A DNA stretch of 58,061 nucleotides, from assembly GCF_001968835.1 (NCBI RefSeq), contig NZ_MRDE01000007.1, positions 1-58,061 of the forward strand, written 5' to 3'. The notes beneath the pieces were generated by a model. That model did no database searches, had not been told where the DNA came from, and saw only the letters and a list, made by a program, of their open reading frames with translations. The DNA is from Tersicoccus phoenicis. Its GTDB lineage: Bacteria > Actinomycetota > Actinomycetes > Actinomycetales > Micrococcaceae. Shown in pieces: positions 23,587-32,477 of this stretch (within the stretch, counting starts at the first letter, position 1; each line of letters starts with the position of its first letter). The translations under genes were made by a program, and so were the position numbers.

Positions 23587-25278
23587 TCAGTCGGCAGCGG
23601 GGGACGGCGTGCCCTGCACGACCTCGCCGTTGCGGCGGCGGGTCCGGGTGCGACGCCGCGGGGAGCGGGTCCGCTCACCGGACGTCGGTTCGCCGCCCTC
23701 GGAGGCGGGCCGCTCCGAGGCGCCCCGCTCGGAGGATCGCTCGGCGGCGGGCCGCTCGGACGACCGCGAACCGCGCTCGCCGTCGCGCCCGGCGCCACCG
23801 CCCGAACGGTTGCGGCCACCGGAACGCGAGCGCCCGCCCGAACGATCCGAGCCCGAACGGCCGCGGCCGCCGGAGCGGTCGGACGAGCCGCCCCGCTTGC
23901 CGGTCTCGCCCAGATCCTCGAGCTCCTCGGCATCCAGGCCCGCATGCGTGCGCTTGCTGCGCGGCAGTCGGCCCTTGGTCCCGGCCGGGATGTCCAGATC
24001 GGTGTACAGATGCTCGGAGGAGGAGTAGGTCTCGACCGGCTCGGGCACGTCCAGGCCCAGCGCGCGGTTGATCAGCCCCCAGCGCGGCATGTCCTCCCAG
24101 TCGACGAACGTGACCGCGGTGCCCTTGTTGCCGGCTCGACCGGTGCGGCCGACCCGGTGCAGGTAGGTCTTCTCGTCCTCGGGGCACTGCAGGTTGATCA
24201 CGTGGGTGACGTCGGTGACGTCGATGCCGCGGGCGGCGACGTCGGTGGCGACGAGCACGTCGACCTTGTTGTTCCGGAAGGCCCGCAGCGCCTGCTCGCG
24301 GGCGCCCTGACCGAGGTCACCGTGGATGGCGCCGGCCGCGAATCCGCGGTGGGTCAGCTCATCGGCCAGCTTGGCGGCCGAGCGCTTGGTCTTGGTGAAG
24401 ATGATGGTCCGCCCACGACCCTCGGCCTGGAGGATGCGGGCCACGACCTCGTCCTTGTCCAGGGAGTGGGCCCGGTAGATGACCTGGCGGATGTCGGCCT
24501 TGGTGACGCCCTCGTCGGGGTCGGCGGCCCGGATGTGGGTCGGCCGGCTCATGTAGCGGCGGGCCATGGCGACCACGGGCCCGGGCATGGTGGCGGAGAA
24601 CAGCAGCGTCTGCCGCACGTCGGGAAGCTCCGCCATCAGGCGCTCGACGTCCGGCAGGAAGCCGAGGTCGAGCATCTCGTCGGCCTCGTCGAGGACGGCG
24701 ATCTTGACGTTCTTGAGGACGAGGTGGCGCTGCCGCAGCAGGTCGATCAGCCGGCCCGGGGTGCCGACGACGACGTCGACGCCCTGCTGCAGTGCCTCGA
24801 TCTGCGGCTCGTAGGCGCGTCCCCCGTAGATCACGGTGACGCGGGCGTTGCGCTTCTTCGCGGCGGTGGTCAGGTCACCGGCCACCTGGACGGCCAGCTC
24901 ACGGGTCGGCACGACGATGAGCGCCTGGGGGGCACCCGGGGCCGGCAGCTCGGCGTAGCCCGGGTCCTCCGGTCCGACGACCCGCTGCAGGACGGGGATG
25001 CCGAAGCCCAGCGTCTTGCCGGTGCCGGTCTTGGCCTGGCCGATGATGTCGTGGCCGCCGAGGGCGACCGGCAGGGTCATGGCCTGGATGGGGAAGGGGT
25101 GGATGATCCCGGCATCGGCGAGGGACTCGACGATGTCGGGGCGGACGTCGAAGTCCGCGAAGGTCTCGGGGCGCGCGGCGCGCGCCTCCTCGGTGCTGAC
25201 GACGGTCTCCTCGGGTGCGAGGGACTCGGTTCCGGTGTCGTCCGTCAGGACGGTGTCGTGCGCGTGGGTCTCGGTCAC
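23587..25278 (-). CDS. DEAD-box ATP-dependent RNA helicase (RhlE-like) with Arg/Gly/Ser-rich tail
   Basis: Unwinds structured RNA. The 563-residue protein has all DEAD-box motifs: Q-motif 'GIIHPFPIQAM', 'AKTGTGKT', 'PTRELAVQV', 'TPGRLIDLL', 'DEADEML', 'SAT' and 'HRVGRTGRAG'. From about residue 445 a basic, low-complexity tail rich in RSGG and SER repeats replaces folded sequence, likely for RNA binding. GTG 25278 is chosen because AAGGA lies about 11 bases upstream; the frame runs back further through non-conserved Arg-rich sequence. A leader of over 300 bases precedes it. Rv3211 (rhlE) near Rv3208A is the mycobacterial parallel from memory. Confidence 0.9.
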   Translation of the reverse strand: MTETHAHDTVLTDDTGTESLAPEETVVSTEEARAARPETFADFDVRPDIVESLADAGIIHPFPIQAMTLPVALGGHDIIGQAKTGTGKTLGFGIPVLQRVVGPEDPGYAELPAPGAPQALIVVPTRELAVQVAGDLTTAAKKRNARVTVIYGGRAYEPQIEALQQGVDVVVGTPGRLIDLLRQRHLVLKNVKIAVLDEADEMLDLGFLPDVERLMAELPDVRQTLLFSATMPGPVVAMARRYMSRPTHIRAADPDEGVTKADIRQVIYRAHSLDKDEVVARILQAEGRGRTIIFTKTKRSAAKLADELTHRGFAAGAIHGDLGQGAREQALRAFRNNKVDVLVATDVAARGIDVTDVTHVINLQCPEDEKTYLHRVGRTGRAGNKGTAVTFVDWEDMPRWGLINRALGLDVPEPVETYSSSEHLYTDLDIPAGTKGRLPRSKRTHAGLDAEELEDLGETGKRGGSSDRSGGRGRSGSDRSGGRSRSGGRNRSGGGAGRDGERGSRSSERPAAERSSERGASERPASEGGEPTSGERTRSPRRRTRTRRRNGEVVQGTPSPAAD

Positions 25279-25688
25279 TTCGGTGGCGTTCCTTGATCTG
25301 TCCGCGGACGTCTCGCCGACCCCGGGCTCGGGCGGCCCGGTGGCGTGCGTCCGCATGCGTGGTGGAAGCCGATCGCGGGGAAACGCCGGCGAAGGTCCGC
25401 CGGTTGCCCGCACGGTCCGTCGGCGGCGTTGTCGCCGCCGGTGGGTGCCGGCTGGCGCTGCCGCAGGGCGGGGCCGTGCTTCCGGGCGGTCTGTCTGCGG
25501 TGCCGCATCTCGCCGGATCAAGACCGGGAGTCGCCGACTCGCGACCTCGTGACCGCGGCGGTGGCGGCACCGGTCGGTACACGTGCTGACGACCGGGCAT
25601 CCGTGAATACGGGCTCATTCTACCGCCTCCGGACGGTTCGCCGGTGCGACCCGGATCACGCCGACGCCCGTCGGGCGTTGAACCCGGG
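25279..25688 (-). promoter_or_regulatory. 410-base gap: probable long 5' leader of the DEAD-box helicase
   Basis: No gene is supported here. A good -10-like TAGAAT occurs on the minus strand at 25617-25622, which would give a leader of about 330 bases. The -35 region is weak. A short inverted repeat (ACGCCCG/CGGGCGT around one base, 25664-25678) just after the RNB gene could act as a weak terminator. Long leaders are common on cold- or autoregulated helicase mRNAs; that role is inferred. Confidence 0.35.
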
Positions 25689-27203
25689 TCAGGCGAGCTC
25701 GAACCTGACGCTGCCCCGGCGGATGTCGGCGGACGTCAACCGGGCCCGGACCCGGGACCCGGTGGTCATGGTCCCGGTGCATCGGGCGCTCACCACGGGA
25801 TCGAGCAGCTGGATCGTGCCCGACGGTGCGGGCCGGTTGCCATTGCCCGTGGTTCCGGCGGGCACGTCGGCCGCGTCGGTGTGCCCGCGACCGTTCCCGG
25901 TCCCGTTGCCGGCACCGCTCTCGGTGCCGACGAGGACGACGGCGTCGAAGTGCTGGCCGACGTGCGCCGCGAGCACGGCCGCCTCGACGGCCTCGAGAGC
26001 GGACCGGTCGAGCTCCCCGGCCCGACGGTCGGAGTCCCGCATCAGTTCGGGCAGGTCGGGCAGAGCCCGGCGCATCTCGTCGGGCACCGGCCGGGCCTCG
26101 ACGATGGCCAGGCAGACGGGCAGAACGAAACGGTCGACGAGGCGGCGCAGCGGGGCGGTGGTGTGCGCGTACGGGGCCGCCACGGCCGACTGTTCGGGAT
26201 GAGGCGGCGGCGCGCCGTCGAAGGCGGTGTAGCCGGCACCGCGGAACAATGACGTGGCCGCGTGCAGCAGGGCGAGATCAGCCGCCCGGTCCGGGCGCAG
26301 GCTGCGCAGGAACTCGCCGTAGCTGGTGGTGGCCGGCCACGGGTGGCCCAGTGTCCGGGCCTGATCGCGGTAGCGCTCGATCGATCCCGGGTCCGGGGCC
26401 GGCATGGTCCGCAGCACCCCCACCCCGCCGTCGAGCATCATCCGGGCCGCGCTCATCCCGGTCAGCAGGGAGATCTGGGCGTTGGCGTCCTCGATCGGGT
26501 GGGTCGGCCGGCTGCGCAGGGCATAGCCGCCGTCCGAGCGGACGATCTGCTGCTCGGGCAGGTTCAGGCTCGCCCCACCGCGGAGCCGTTCCTGCTCGAC
26601 CCGGAGCCGGCCCACCTCGCGCAGCAGCGTGAGCAGCTCGTCGGCGGTGCCGTCGTCGAGGCTGCGCTGGACGGACTCGTAGTCCAGCCGGGCGCGGCTG
26701 CGGACGGCCGCGCGGGTCAGACACGTGTCGGTGACGGCGCCGTCGGCGTCGAGCCGGTGGGTGAACAGGTAGGCCCCCCGGGTCCGGCCCGGCAGCAGGG
26801 ACGCGGCGTCCTCGCTGATCGCGGCCGGGTGCAGGGGGATCCTGCCGTCCGGGGCGTAGAACGTCTGCCCGCGACGGCGGGTCTCCGCGTCGAGCGCACC
26901 ACCCAGTGGCACGAACGCGGGCAGGTCCGCGATGGCGTACCGAACCCGGTAGCCGCCCCGCGCACGCTCGATGTGCAGCGCCTGGTCCAGATCCAGGCTG
27001 CCGGGCGGGTCGATGGTGACGAACGGGACATTCGTGGCGTCGGTTTCCGGCAACTGGTAATCACGGACCGCGGCGGCGGTCTCCCCGAGCACCGCCGGGG
27101 AGAACGCGGCGGGCACGTTCGTGGCGGCACGCAACGCCGCAAGAGACTCGGCCAGCTCCTGCTGGGCGTCCTCCGGGCGGATCCAGGGGATCGTGTGCGC
27201 CAC
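25689..27203 (-). CDS. RNB-domain ribonuclease (RNase II/R family)
   Basis: A 504-residue 3'-5' exoribonuclease. The RNB catalytic Asp cluster is clear: 'VTIDPPGSLDLDQALHIERA' early, and 'YAIADLPAFVPLGGALDAET' with 'RRRGQTFYAP'. 'PIEDANAQISLLTGMSAARM' and 'APYAHTTAPLRRLVDRFVLP' form the later conserved parts. There is no cold-shock or full S1 domain at the N-terminus, as is usual for short actinobacterial members; only a small beta-like C-terminal part remains. The GTG start follows a GC-rich stretch without a clear ribosome-binding site. A Gly/Asn-rich linker lies near residue 440. Confidence 0.88.
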   Translation of the reverse strand: MAHTIPWIRPEDAQQELAESLAALRAATNVPAAFSPAVLGETAAAVRDYQLPETDATNVPFVTIDPPGSLDLDQALHIERARGGYRVRYAIADLPAFVPLGGALDAETRRRGQTFYAPDGRIPLHPAAISEDAASLLPGRTRGAYLFTHRLDADGAVTDTCLTRAAVRSRARLDYESVQRSLDDGTADELLTLLREVGRLRVEQERLRGGASLNLPEQQIVRSDGGYALRSRPTHPIEDANAQISLLTGMSAARMMLDGGVGVLRTMPAPDPGSIERYRDQARTLGHPWPATTSYGEFLRSLRPDRAADLALLHAATSLFRGAGYTAFDGAPPPHPEQSAVAAPYAHTTAPLRRLVDRFVLPVCLAIVEARPVPDEMRRALPDLPELMRDSDRRAGELDRSALEAVEAAVLAAHVGQHFDAVVLVGTESGAGNGTGNGRGHTDAADVPAGTTGNGNRPAPSGTIQLLDPVVSARCTGTMTTGSRVRARLTSADIRRGSVRFELA

Positions 27204-27247
27204 GGCCGCGGCCTACGTCGGGGCCGTGGCGGTCGCGTCGCCGTGGA

Positions 27248-27475
27248 TCACAGCAGTGCGCCGAAACCGACGCGGCGCTGCTCCTCGGTGCCGACCTCCA
27301 CGTACGCGAGCACCGCGCTCGGAACGATGATCTGGCGGCCCTTGGTGTCCGTCAGCGTCAGCACCGTGCCCTTGGCCAGGCTCTCGGCCACGGCCGCCGC
27401 AACCGCGTCCGCGGTCTGGTCCGACTCGAAGACGATCTCCCGGCCCACGTTCTGGATGCCGATCTTGATCTCCAC
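27248..27475 (-). CDS. DUF3107 small protein
   Basis: A 75-residue protein 'MEIKIGIQNVGREIVFESDQ' continuing to 'YVEVGTEEQRRVGFGALL'. This is DUF3107, a short conserved actinobacterial protein (Rv3208A type, from memory) of unknown function, with a ferredoxin-like alpha/beta pattern. GTG 27475 has GGAG 9-12 bases upstream. It lies between the TetR gene and the RNB gene on the same strand. The mycobacterial equivalent also sits beside a TetR gene, so a functional link is likely but unproven. Confidence 0.85.
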   Translation of the reverse strand: MEIKIGIQNVGREIVFESDQTADAVAAAVAESLAKGTVLTLTDTKGRQIIVPSAVLAYVEVGTEEQRRVGFGALL

Positions 27476-27566
27476 GCCGTGGTCTCCTCACGTTCGCAAG
27501 CGGTCAGTCGTGGCTGCGCCGACCGTGACCGGGTGATCAGCGGGCCGGGGCCACATCGGCTCCAGT

Positions 27567-28217
27567 CTAGGGGTGGGCCCCGTCAGCGCCCGGATCGTCC
27601 GCTCTGCGCTGAAAGCCGCCGATCCCGCGCCAGGCCAGCCGGGCGATGAGGTCCACCGCGGTGGCCTGGTCGATGCCCCCGGCCTGCACCCAGTAACGGG
27701 CGCTGACCTGGGCCGAACCGGTCAGGGCGCGGCCGAGCATGACGGCCTGGTCCAGCGGCAGATCGGTGTCCTCCACGATCACCCGGCCCACCGCCTCGGC
27801 ATAGGCGCGATGGAACTCCTCGAGGCGGGCGGCGACGGCGGGGTCGTTCAGCAGGTCCGACTCGAACACCAACCGGTGGGCCTGATCATCCCGGGCGACG
27901 AACTCGTAATAGGCGGCGACGCTGTTGCGGACCCGCTCGGCATTGGTCTCGGCGGTGGTCAGTGCCCGCTTGAGCTGGGTGGTCAGCCCGGCGAGGTGCT
28001 CATCGAGCAGGGCGAGATAGAGCTCGAGCTTGCCGGGGAAGTGCTGATAGAGCACGGGCTTGCTCACGTGCGCGGTGACCGCGATCTCGTCCATCGCGGC
28101 GGCGTGATACCCGTGGGTGACGAACACGTGGTGGGCGGCGGCGAGCAGCTGCCGGCGGCGCTCCTCGCGCGGCAGCCGGGTGCTACGCCCGGGGGATGCG
28201 GGGGTCTCCGAGGCCAT
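27567..28217 (-). CDS. TetR-family transcriptional regulator
   Basis: A 216-residue repressor-type protein. The N-terminal helix-turn-helix domain reads 'RRQLLAAAHHVFVTHGYHAA' then 'MDEIAVTAHVSKPVLYQHF', the canonical TetR signature. The C-terminal ligand domain includes 'YYEFVARDDQAHRLVFESDL' and 'ALTGSAQVSARYWV'. It matches Rv3208 in context, next to DUF3107. The target and ligand are unknown. ATG 28217 is 12 bases after a GAGGAG. The stop is about 90 bases before DUF3107. Confidence 0.88.
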   Translation of the reverse strand: MASETPASPGRSTRLPREERRRQLLAAAHHVFVTHGYHAAAMDEIAVTAHVSKPVLYQHFPGKLELYLALLDEHLAGLTTQLKRALTTAETNAERVRNSVAAYYEFVARDDQAHRLVFESDLLNDPAVAARLEEFHRAYAEAVGRVIVEDTDLPLDQAVMLGRALTGSAQVSARYWVQAGGIDQATAVDLIARLAWRGIGGFQRRADDPGADGAHP

Positions 28218-28297
28218 GATGTCCGCACGCTCCTCTGCCGGGACGACGACCGCTGACCCGGGCGTCGGCGGTGCCGACGACCCCGGGTGCGGTCAGC

Positions 28298-29725
28298 TTA
28301 CCGCCGAGTAGGAGTGCTCAGTCCAAGGGGTGGCGCGTCAGGGGGGAACGGGCAGCTCGACACGTCACATTCCGGGTCCACGCCGGCGTCGTCGGTACCG
28401 GTGGCCTGCCGGGGGAGGTCGGCGGGGTGCACAGCCGGAACCGTCGCGGCCGCCGTAGCGTCGAGGCGCCTGGGTGCCCGGCTGATCGGCTCGATGCCGT
28501 AGACGGCGCGCAGACCCTCGATGTAGGTGTCCTGCTCGCCGCGGGCCGCCAGTTCCTTCGCGCGTACCGTCGGGACGTGCAGCAGGGACTTGACCATGCG
28601 GCGCATCGCGAACTCGACCTCCTCCGCGGCAGCGGTGCAGCCGTGCTGGGCGCGTACCCGGTCGAGCTCGGTCTCGAGCACGGCCATGGTGTGCCGGCGC
28701 AGGGCCACGATGGCACCGTCGACGTCGCGGGCGGCCTGCTTGTCGTGGAAGTCGGCGGCGGCGTGGGAGACGATGTCCATCGCCTGCAGCACCGGCAGCG
28801 TCGCCTCGCTCGGGGCAGCCAGGCGCACCGACTCGAGGGTGATCAGCTCGACGTCGGGCAGGTCGCCGACCTCGGGTTCGAAGTCGCGGGAGAGCGCGAG
28901 ATCGACGACCGTGAGGGGATGCCCGTCCGGGAGGGCGGCGGCCAACTGCTCGGCGGTGACCCGTCGGCGGGAGCCACTGCAGCCGACGAGGATGTCGGCC
29001 TGTGCGATGGCGGCGGGCAGACCGGCGACGTCGACGGCGGTGCCGCCACGCTTGGCGACGAACGCGGCTGCGCGGCCGGACCCGGAGAACACCCGGATGT
29101 CGGTGCAGCCACGTTCGCGCAGCGAGGCCAGAGTGGCGCCGGCGTACGCGCCGGTGCCGATGACGACGGCGGTGGCCCCGGCCAGTGGGGCGCTGGCGAT
29201 GTCCGCGGCCAGGTCCAGCGCCACGGAGACGATGGAGCGGCCACGCGCCCCGAGTGTGGTCGACGCCCCGACGTCCTTGCCGGTGCGCGCGGCCGTCTCG
29301 AACAGGCGGATCAATGCGCCCGTGGCGTGATGGTGGGCCTGCGCGGAACCGAGCGCCCGGCGGGCCTGACCGGCGATCTCCCGTTCGCCGATGACCGCCG
29401 AATCCAGCCCGGCGACCACGGCGAACAGGTGCTCGGCGACGGTGCGGCCGCTCAGCATCCGGAACGCCGTGCGGGCGGTCTCCGGACTCACCGGTGCGTC
29501 CGCCGCGACCGTCTCGACGACGGCGTTGCGGACCGCGTCCAGGTCGGCATCCCGATCGACGTCGAGATACAACTCGAACCGGTTGCAGGTGGCGAGTGAG
29601 ACCACGCCGTGGATGTCGGTGCCATCGATCAGTCGGCTGGGCAGACCGGCATGGCCATCGCTCAGTCGGGCGATGGTCTCGAGATCCTGATCCGCGTGGG
29701 ACGCGACCAATGAGAGAAGAGGCAC
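28298..29725 (-). CDS. hemA: Glutamyl-tRNA reductase
   Basis: First committed step of C5 tetrapyrrole synthesis: reduces glutamyl-tRNA to glutamate-1-semialdehyde with NADPH. The 475-residue protein has the nucleophilic Cys in 'SLATCNRFELY', 'GLDSAVIGEREIAGQARRAL', 'LFETAARTGKDV', the NADPH-binding 'ATAVVIGTGAYAGATLASLR', and the dimerisation helix 'FAMRRMVKSLLHVPTVRAKE'. A Pro-rich tail of about 55 residues extends past the family end. The start is GTG 29725, with TACCAT about 9 bases upstream. It is divergent from hemE, so the first and later heme steps share one 130-base control region. Confidence 0.94.
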   Translation of the reverse strand: MPLLSLVASHADQDLETIARLSDGHAGLPSRLIDGTDIHGVVSLATCNRFELYLDVDRDADLDAVRNAVVETVAADAPVSPETARTAFRMLSGRTVAEHLFAVVAGLDSAVIGEREIAGQARRALGSAQAHHHATGALIRLFETAARTGKDVGASTTLGARGRSIVSVALDLAADIASAPLAGATAVVIGTGAYAGATLASLRERGCTDIRVFSGSGRAAAFVAKRGGTAVDVAGLPAAIAQADILVGCSGSRRRVTAEQLAAALPDGHPLTVVDLALSRDFEPEVGDLPDVELITLESVRLAAPSEATLPVLQAMDIVSHAAADFHDKQAARDVDGAIVALRRHTMAVLETELDRVRAQHGCTAAAEEVEFAMRRMVKSLLHVPTVRAKELAARGEQDTYIEGLRAVYGIEPISRAPRRLDATAAATVPAVHPADLPRQATGTDDAGVDPECDVSSCPFPPDAPPLGLSTPTRR

Positions 29726-29796
29726 AACGCGTCCATGGTAACCGCTGCACCGGGTTCCGGGACGGCCGCGGCGGAGGGATGTCGGTCACCTCGGGC

Positions 29797-29841
29797 GCCC
29801 GGCCCGGCGGGTGGGATTCGCCGTGTGCCCGGCCCGGCGGG
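29797..29841. repeat. Tandem direct repeat in the hemA-hemE control region
   Basis: The 15-mer GCCCGGCCCGGCGGG occurs at 29797-29811 and again at 29827-29841, exactly 30 bp apart, close to three helical turns. The second copy ends 14 bases before the hemE ATG. The flanks also partly match (ATTCG / AATCG). It could be an operator pair or a simple tandem duplication. Confidence 0.6.
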
Positions 29842-29855
29842 CAGAATCGTGGATC

Positions 29856-30935
29856 ATGAACGACGCCCCCGTCCCCGTGCTGCCCGCTGACCACCCGCTC
29901 GCGGACGGCCGCACCACCGGCAGTGCCCTGCTGCGAGCACTTCGCGGCGAGCGGACCGGGCCGCGGGCCGTCTGGTTCATGCGGCAGGCCGGCCGATCCC
30001 TGCCCGAGTACCGGGCCGCGCGGGAGGGCGTCGGGATGCTCGAGTCCTGCCTGCGTCCCGACCTGGCCGCCGAGATCACCCTGCAACCCGTCCGTCGGCA
30101 CCACGTAGACGCGGCCATCTTCTTCTCCGACATCGTCGTGCCCCTGCGCCTCGCCGGCGTCGACGTGGACATCGTGCCCGGCCGTGGGCCGGTGCTCGGC
30201 TCCCCGGTGCGGACCGCGTCGGACGTCGCCGCCCTGCCGTCCCTCGAGGACGTCGACTTCACCGCGATCCGGGAGGCGGTCGCCCTGACCGTCAGCGAGC
30301 TGGGTGGCACCCCCCTGATCGGCTTCGCCGGCGCCCCCTTCACCCTCGCCGCCTACCTGGTCGAGGGCGGCCCATCCCGCGACCACCTCGGTCCCCGCAC
30401 CCTGATGCACGCCGACCCGGAGACCTGGCAGGCGCTGACCACCTGGGCGGCCGACCTGTCCGGCGCGTTCCTGCGTGCGCAGCTCGAGGCGGGCGCCTCG
30501 GCCTGCCAGCTGTTCGACTCCTGGGCCGGTTCTCTCTCGGCGGCCGACTACGAAGCCCACGCCGCCCCGGCCTCCGCCCGTGCGTTCGCCCACGTCGCGG
30601 ACCTGCCCGTGCCGCGGATCCACTTCGGCACCGGCACCGGTGAACTGCTGCCCGCGATGCATGCCGCCGGCGCGACCGCCGTCGGCGTCGACTACCGGCT
30701 GCCGCTGGACGAGGCGTCCCGCCGGCTCGGTGGGGTCGTACCCCTGCAGGGCAACATCGACCCCGCCTTGCTCGCCGCGCCGTGGAACGTGCTCGAGCCC
30801 CACGTGCGCGACGTGCTGCGGCGGGGGGACGCGGCGCCCGGCCACGTCGTCAACCTCGGCCACGGCGTCCCGCCGTCGACCGAACCGGACGTGCTCACCC
30901 GCGTCGTCGACCTCGTCCACGAGGTGCCGCAGTGA
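29856..30935 (+). CDS. hemE: Uroporphyrinogen decarboxylase
   Basis: Decarboxylates the four acetate side chains of uroporphyrinogen III to give coproporphyrinogen III. The 359-residue protein shows the signature '[17 protein letters not shown]', the second conserved patch '[20 protein letters not shown]', '[20 protein letters not shown]' and '[15 protein letters not shown]'. ATG 29856 has no ribosome-binding site; CAGAAT lies 8 bases before it, suggesting a very short or absent leader. Its stop overlaps hemY's GTG by four bases. It leads the eight-gene heme operon. Confidence 0.95.
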   Translation: MNDAPVPVLPADHPLADGRTTGSALLRALRGERTGPRAVWFMRQAGRSLPEYRAAREGVGMLESCLRPDLAAEITLQPVRRHHVDAAIFFSDIVVPLRLAGVDVDIVPGRGPVLGSPVRTASDVAALPSLEDVDFTAIREAVALTVSELGGTPLIGFAGAPFTLAAYLVEGGPSRDHLGPRTLMHADPETWQALTTWAADLSGAFLRAQLEAGASACQLFDSWAGSLSAADYEAHAAPASARAFAHVADLPVPRIHFGTGTGELLPAMHAAGATAVGVDYRLPLDEASRRLGGVVPLQGNIDPALLAAPWNVLEPHVRDVLRRGDAAPGHVVNLGHGVPPSTEPDVLTRVVDLVHEVPQ

Positions 30936-32422
30936 GCGAACCGACGCCGCGGCCCAGCGCCGCGGCCGTCGTCGACCGGGTCGAGCGGGCCGGTGTGTGC
31001 GTGATCGGGGCCGGCGTCGCCGGGCTGCTCGTCGCCGAACGGGCCGTTGCCGCGGGCCTGGACGTGCTCGTGCTCGACGCCGCCGCCGTCGCCGGCGGGT
31101 GCGTGGCCCGGCACGAGGTGGCCGGGCTCGCCCTCGACGCCGGCGCCGAGTCTTTCGCCACCCGTGTCCCCGCCGTCGCCGACCTGGCGCGCGACCTCGG
31201 CCTCGAGGCCGACATCGTGGCCCCGGACCCGACCGGAGCCTGGATCGCGCACCGGGACGGCACCTGGCCACTGCCCCGGGCAGGGCTGCTGGGCATCCCC
31301 ACCGACCTGGACGACCCCGCCCTGCGGGCCGCTCTCGGGCCGGCCGCCCTGGACCGGGTCCGGCGCGACGCGATCGACCCGATCCCGGCCGAACTGCGTC
31401 CCGGCGCTGCCGCCCCGACCAGTCTCGGTGAGCTGGTGCGACGCCGGATGGGGGAGCAGGTCCTCGACCGGCTCGTCCGGCCCATCGTCTCGGGCGTGCA
31501 CGCCGCCGACCCGGACCAGCTCGACCCTCAGACCGTCGCGCCCGGCCTGCTGGCCGCGATGGCCGACACCGGCTCGCTGGCCGCGGGTGTGGCCCGGCTG
31601 CGGGGCACCGCGAAGGCCGGTTCGGCGGTCGCCTCGATCCGCGGCGGGATGCACCGGATCGTCGACGCGCTCGTGCACCGCATCCAGGACGCCGGGGGGC
31701 GGATCCGCACCGGCACCCCGGTCACCGGGCTGCGGCGCTCCGGGGACGGTTGGGAAGTCACCGCCGCGGCACCGGGGCAACCCGCCCGGACACGAACGGT
31801 ACTGGCCGACCGCGTGGTGCTGGCCGCCGGTGCCGGTGCGGCGATCCCGCTGCTCGGCAGCGCCCTCCCGTCCCTGGCGGACCTACCCACCCCCGTCGGT
31901 GCCCCGGTCACCCTGGCCACGCTCGTCCTGCGCTGCCCGGCCCTGGACGCCCATCCCCGCGGCACCGGCGTGCTCGTCGGCGCCGACATGGCCGGTGTCG
32001 AGGCGAAGGCCCTCACTCACGCCACCGCGAAGTGGGACTGGTTGGCACAGACCGCCGGCCCCGGCACGCACGTGCTGCGGCTCTCCTACGGCCGGCCCGG
32101 TGAGCACGCCGCCCGTTACGCCGACGACGCGCACGTGCTCGAGACCGCCCGCCACGACGCGGGGGTGCTGCTCGGCCTCGGCCGGGACGGGATCGACGCC
32201 GCCGCGGTGCTGGACGGCGACGTCGTCCGCTGGCCCGGCGCCCTGCCCGCCGCCGGCCTGGGCCACGCCGGCCGGGTGGCGCGGATCCGCACCGCCGCGC
32301 GCGCCGCCGGCACCGGGCGCGGAGCGCTCGCCGTGGTCGGGGGCTGGGTCGCCGGGAACGGGCTCGCGGCGGTCGTCGCGGACAGCCGGGCCCAGGCCGC
32401 CCAGATTTTCGACGACTTGTAG
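30932..32422 (+). CDS. hemY: Coproporphyrinogen III oxidase (HemY/CgoX type)
   Basis: FAD-dependent oxidase that converts coproporphyrinogen III to coproporphyrin III in the actinobacterial/firmicute route. The 496-residue protein opens with the dinucleotide-binding '[20 protein letters not shown]', then '[18 protein letters not shown]', '[20 protein letters not shown]' and the amine-oxidase-type middle '[13 protein letters not shown]'; the C-terminal FAD contact is '[20 protein letters not shown]'. GTG 30932 overlaps hemE's TGA. Old annotations call this protoporphyrinogen oxidase. The presence of hemQ and this hemH favours the coproporphyrin reading. Confidence 0.9.
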   Translation: MSEPTPRPSAAAVVDRVERAGVCVIGAGVAGLLVAERAVAAGLDVLVLDAAAVAGGCVARHEVAGLALDAGAESFATRVPAVADLARDLGLEADIVAPDPTGAWIAHRDGTWPLPRAGLLGIPTDLDDPALRAALGPAALDRVRRDAIDPIPAELRPGAAAPTSLGELVRRRMGEQVLDRLVRPIVSGVHAADPDQLDPQTVAPGLLAAMADTGSLAAGVARLRGTAKAGSAVASIRGGMHRIVDALVHRIQDAGGRIRTGTPVTGLRRSGDGWEVTAAAPGQPARTRTVLADRVVLAAGAGAAIPLLGSALPSLADLPTPVGAPVTLATLVLRCPALDAHPRGTGVLVGADMAGVEAKALTHATAKWDWLAQTAGPGTHVLRLSYGRPGEHAARYADDAHVLETARHDAGVLLGLGRDGIDAAAVLDGDVVRWPGALPAAGLGHAGRVARIRTAARAAGTGRGALAVVGGWVAGNGLAAVVADSRAQAAQIFDDL

Positions 32423-32428
32423 AAAATC
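32404..32428 (+). promoter_or_regulatory. AT-rich inverted repeat at the hemY stop codon
   Basis: GATTTTC at 32404-32410 and GAAAATC at 32422-32428 form a 7-bp inverted repeat with an 11-base spacer, unusually AT-rich for this genome. With the 12-bp palindrome nearby it could mark a regulator site or weak terminator. Confidence 0.3.
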
Positions 32429-32450
32429 ACGTCGACCCGGTTCGCATCGA

Positions 32451-32462
32451 CCGATCGATCGG
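32451..32462. promoter_or_regulatory. 12-bp perfect palindrome upstream of hemQ
   Basis: CCGATCGATCGG at 32451-32462 lies directly before the candidate -10 (CAGACT, 32465-32470) of hemQ. This is the position of an operator. No known regulator consensus is recognised. Confidence 0.35.
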
Positions 32463-32477
32463 GGCAGACTGGGGAGC

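Noticed and set aside
32404-32462. DtxR/IdeR or Fur box before hemQ
   Set aside because: Neither inverted repeat matches the iron-box consensus beyond being AT-rich or palindromic.
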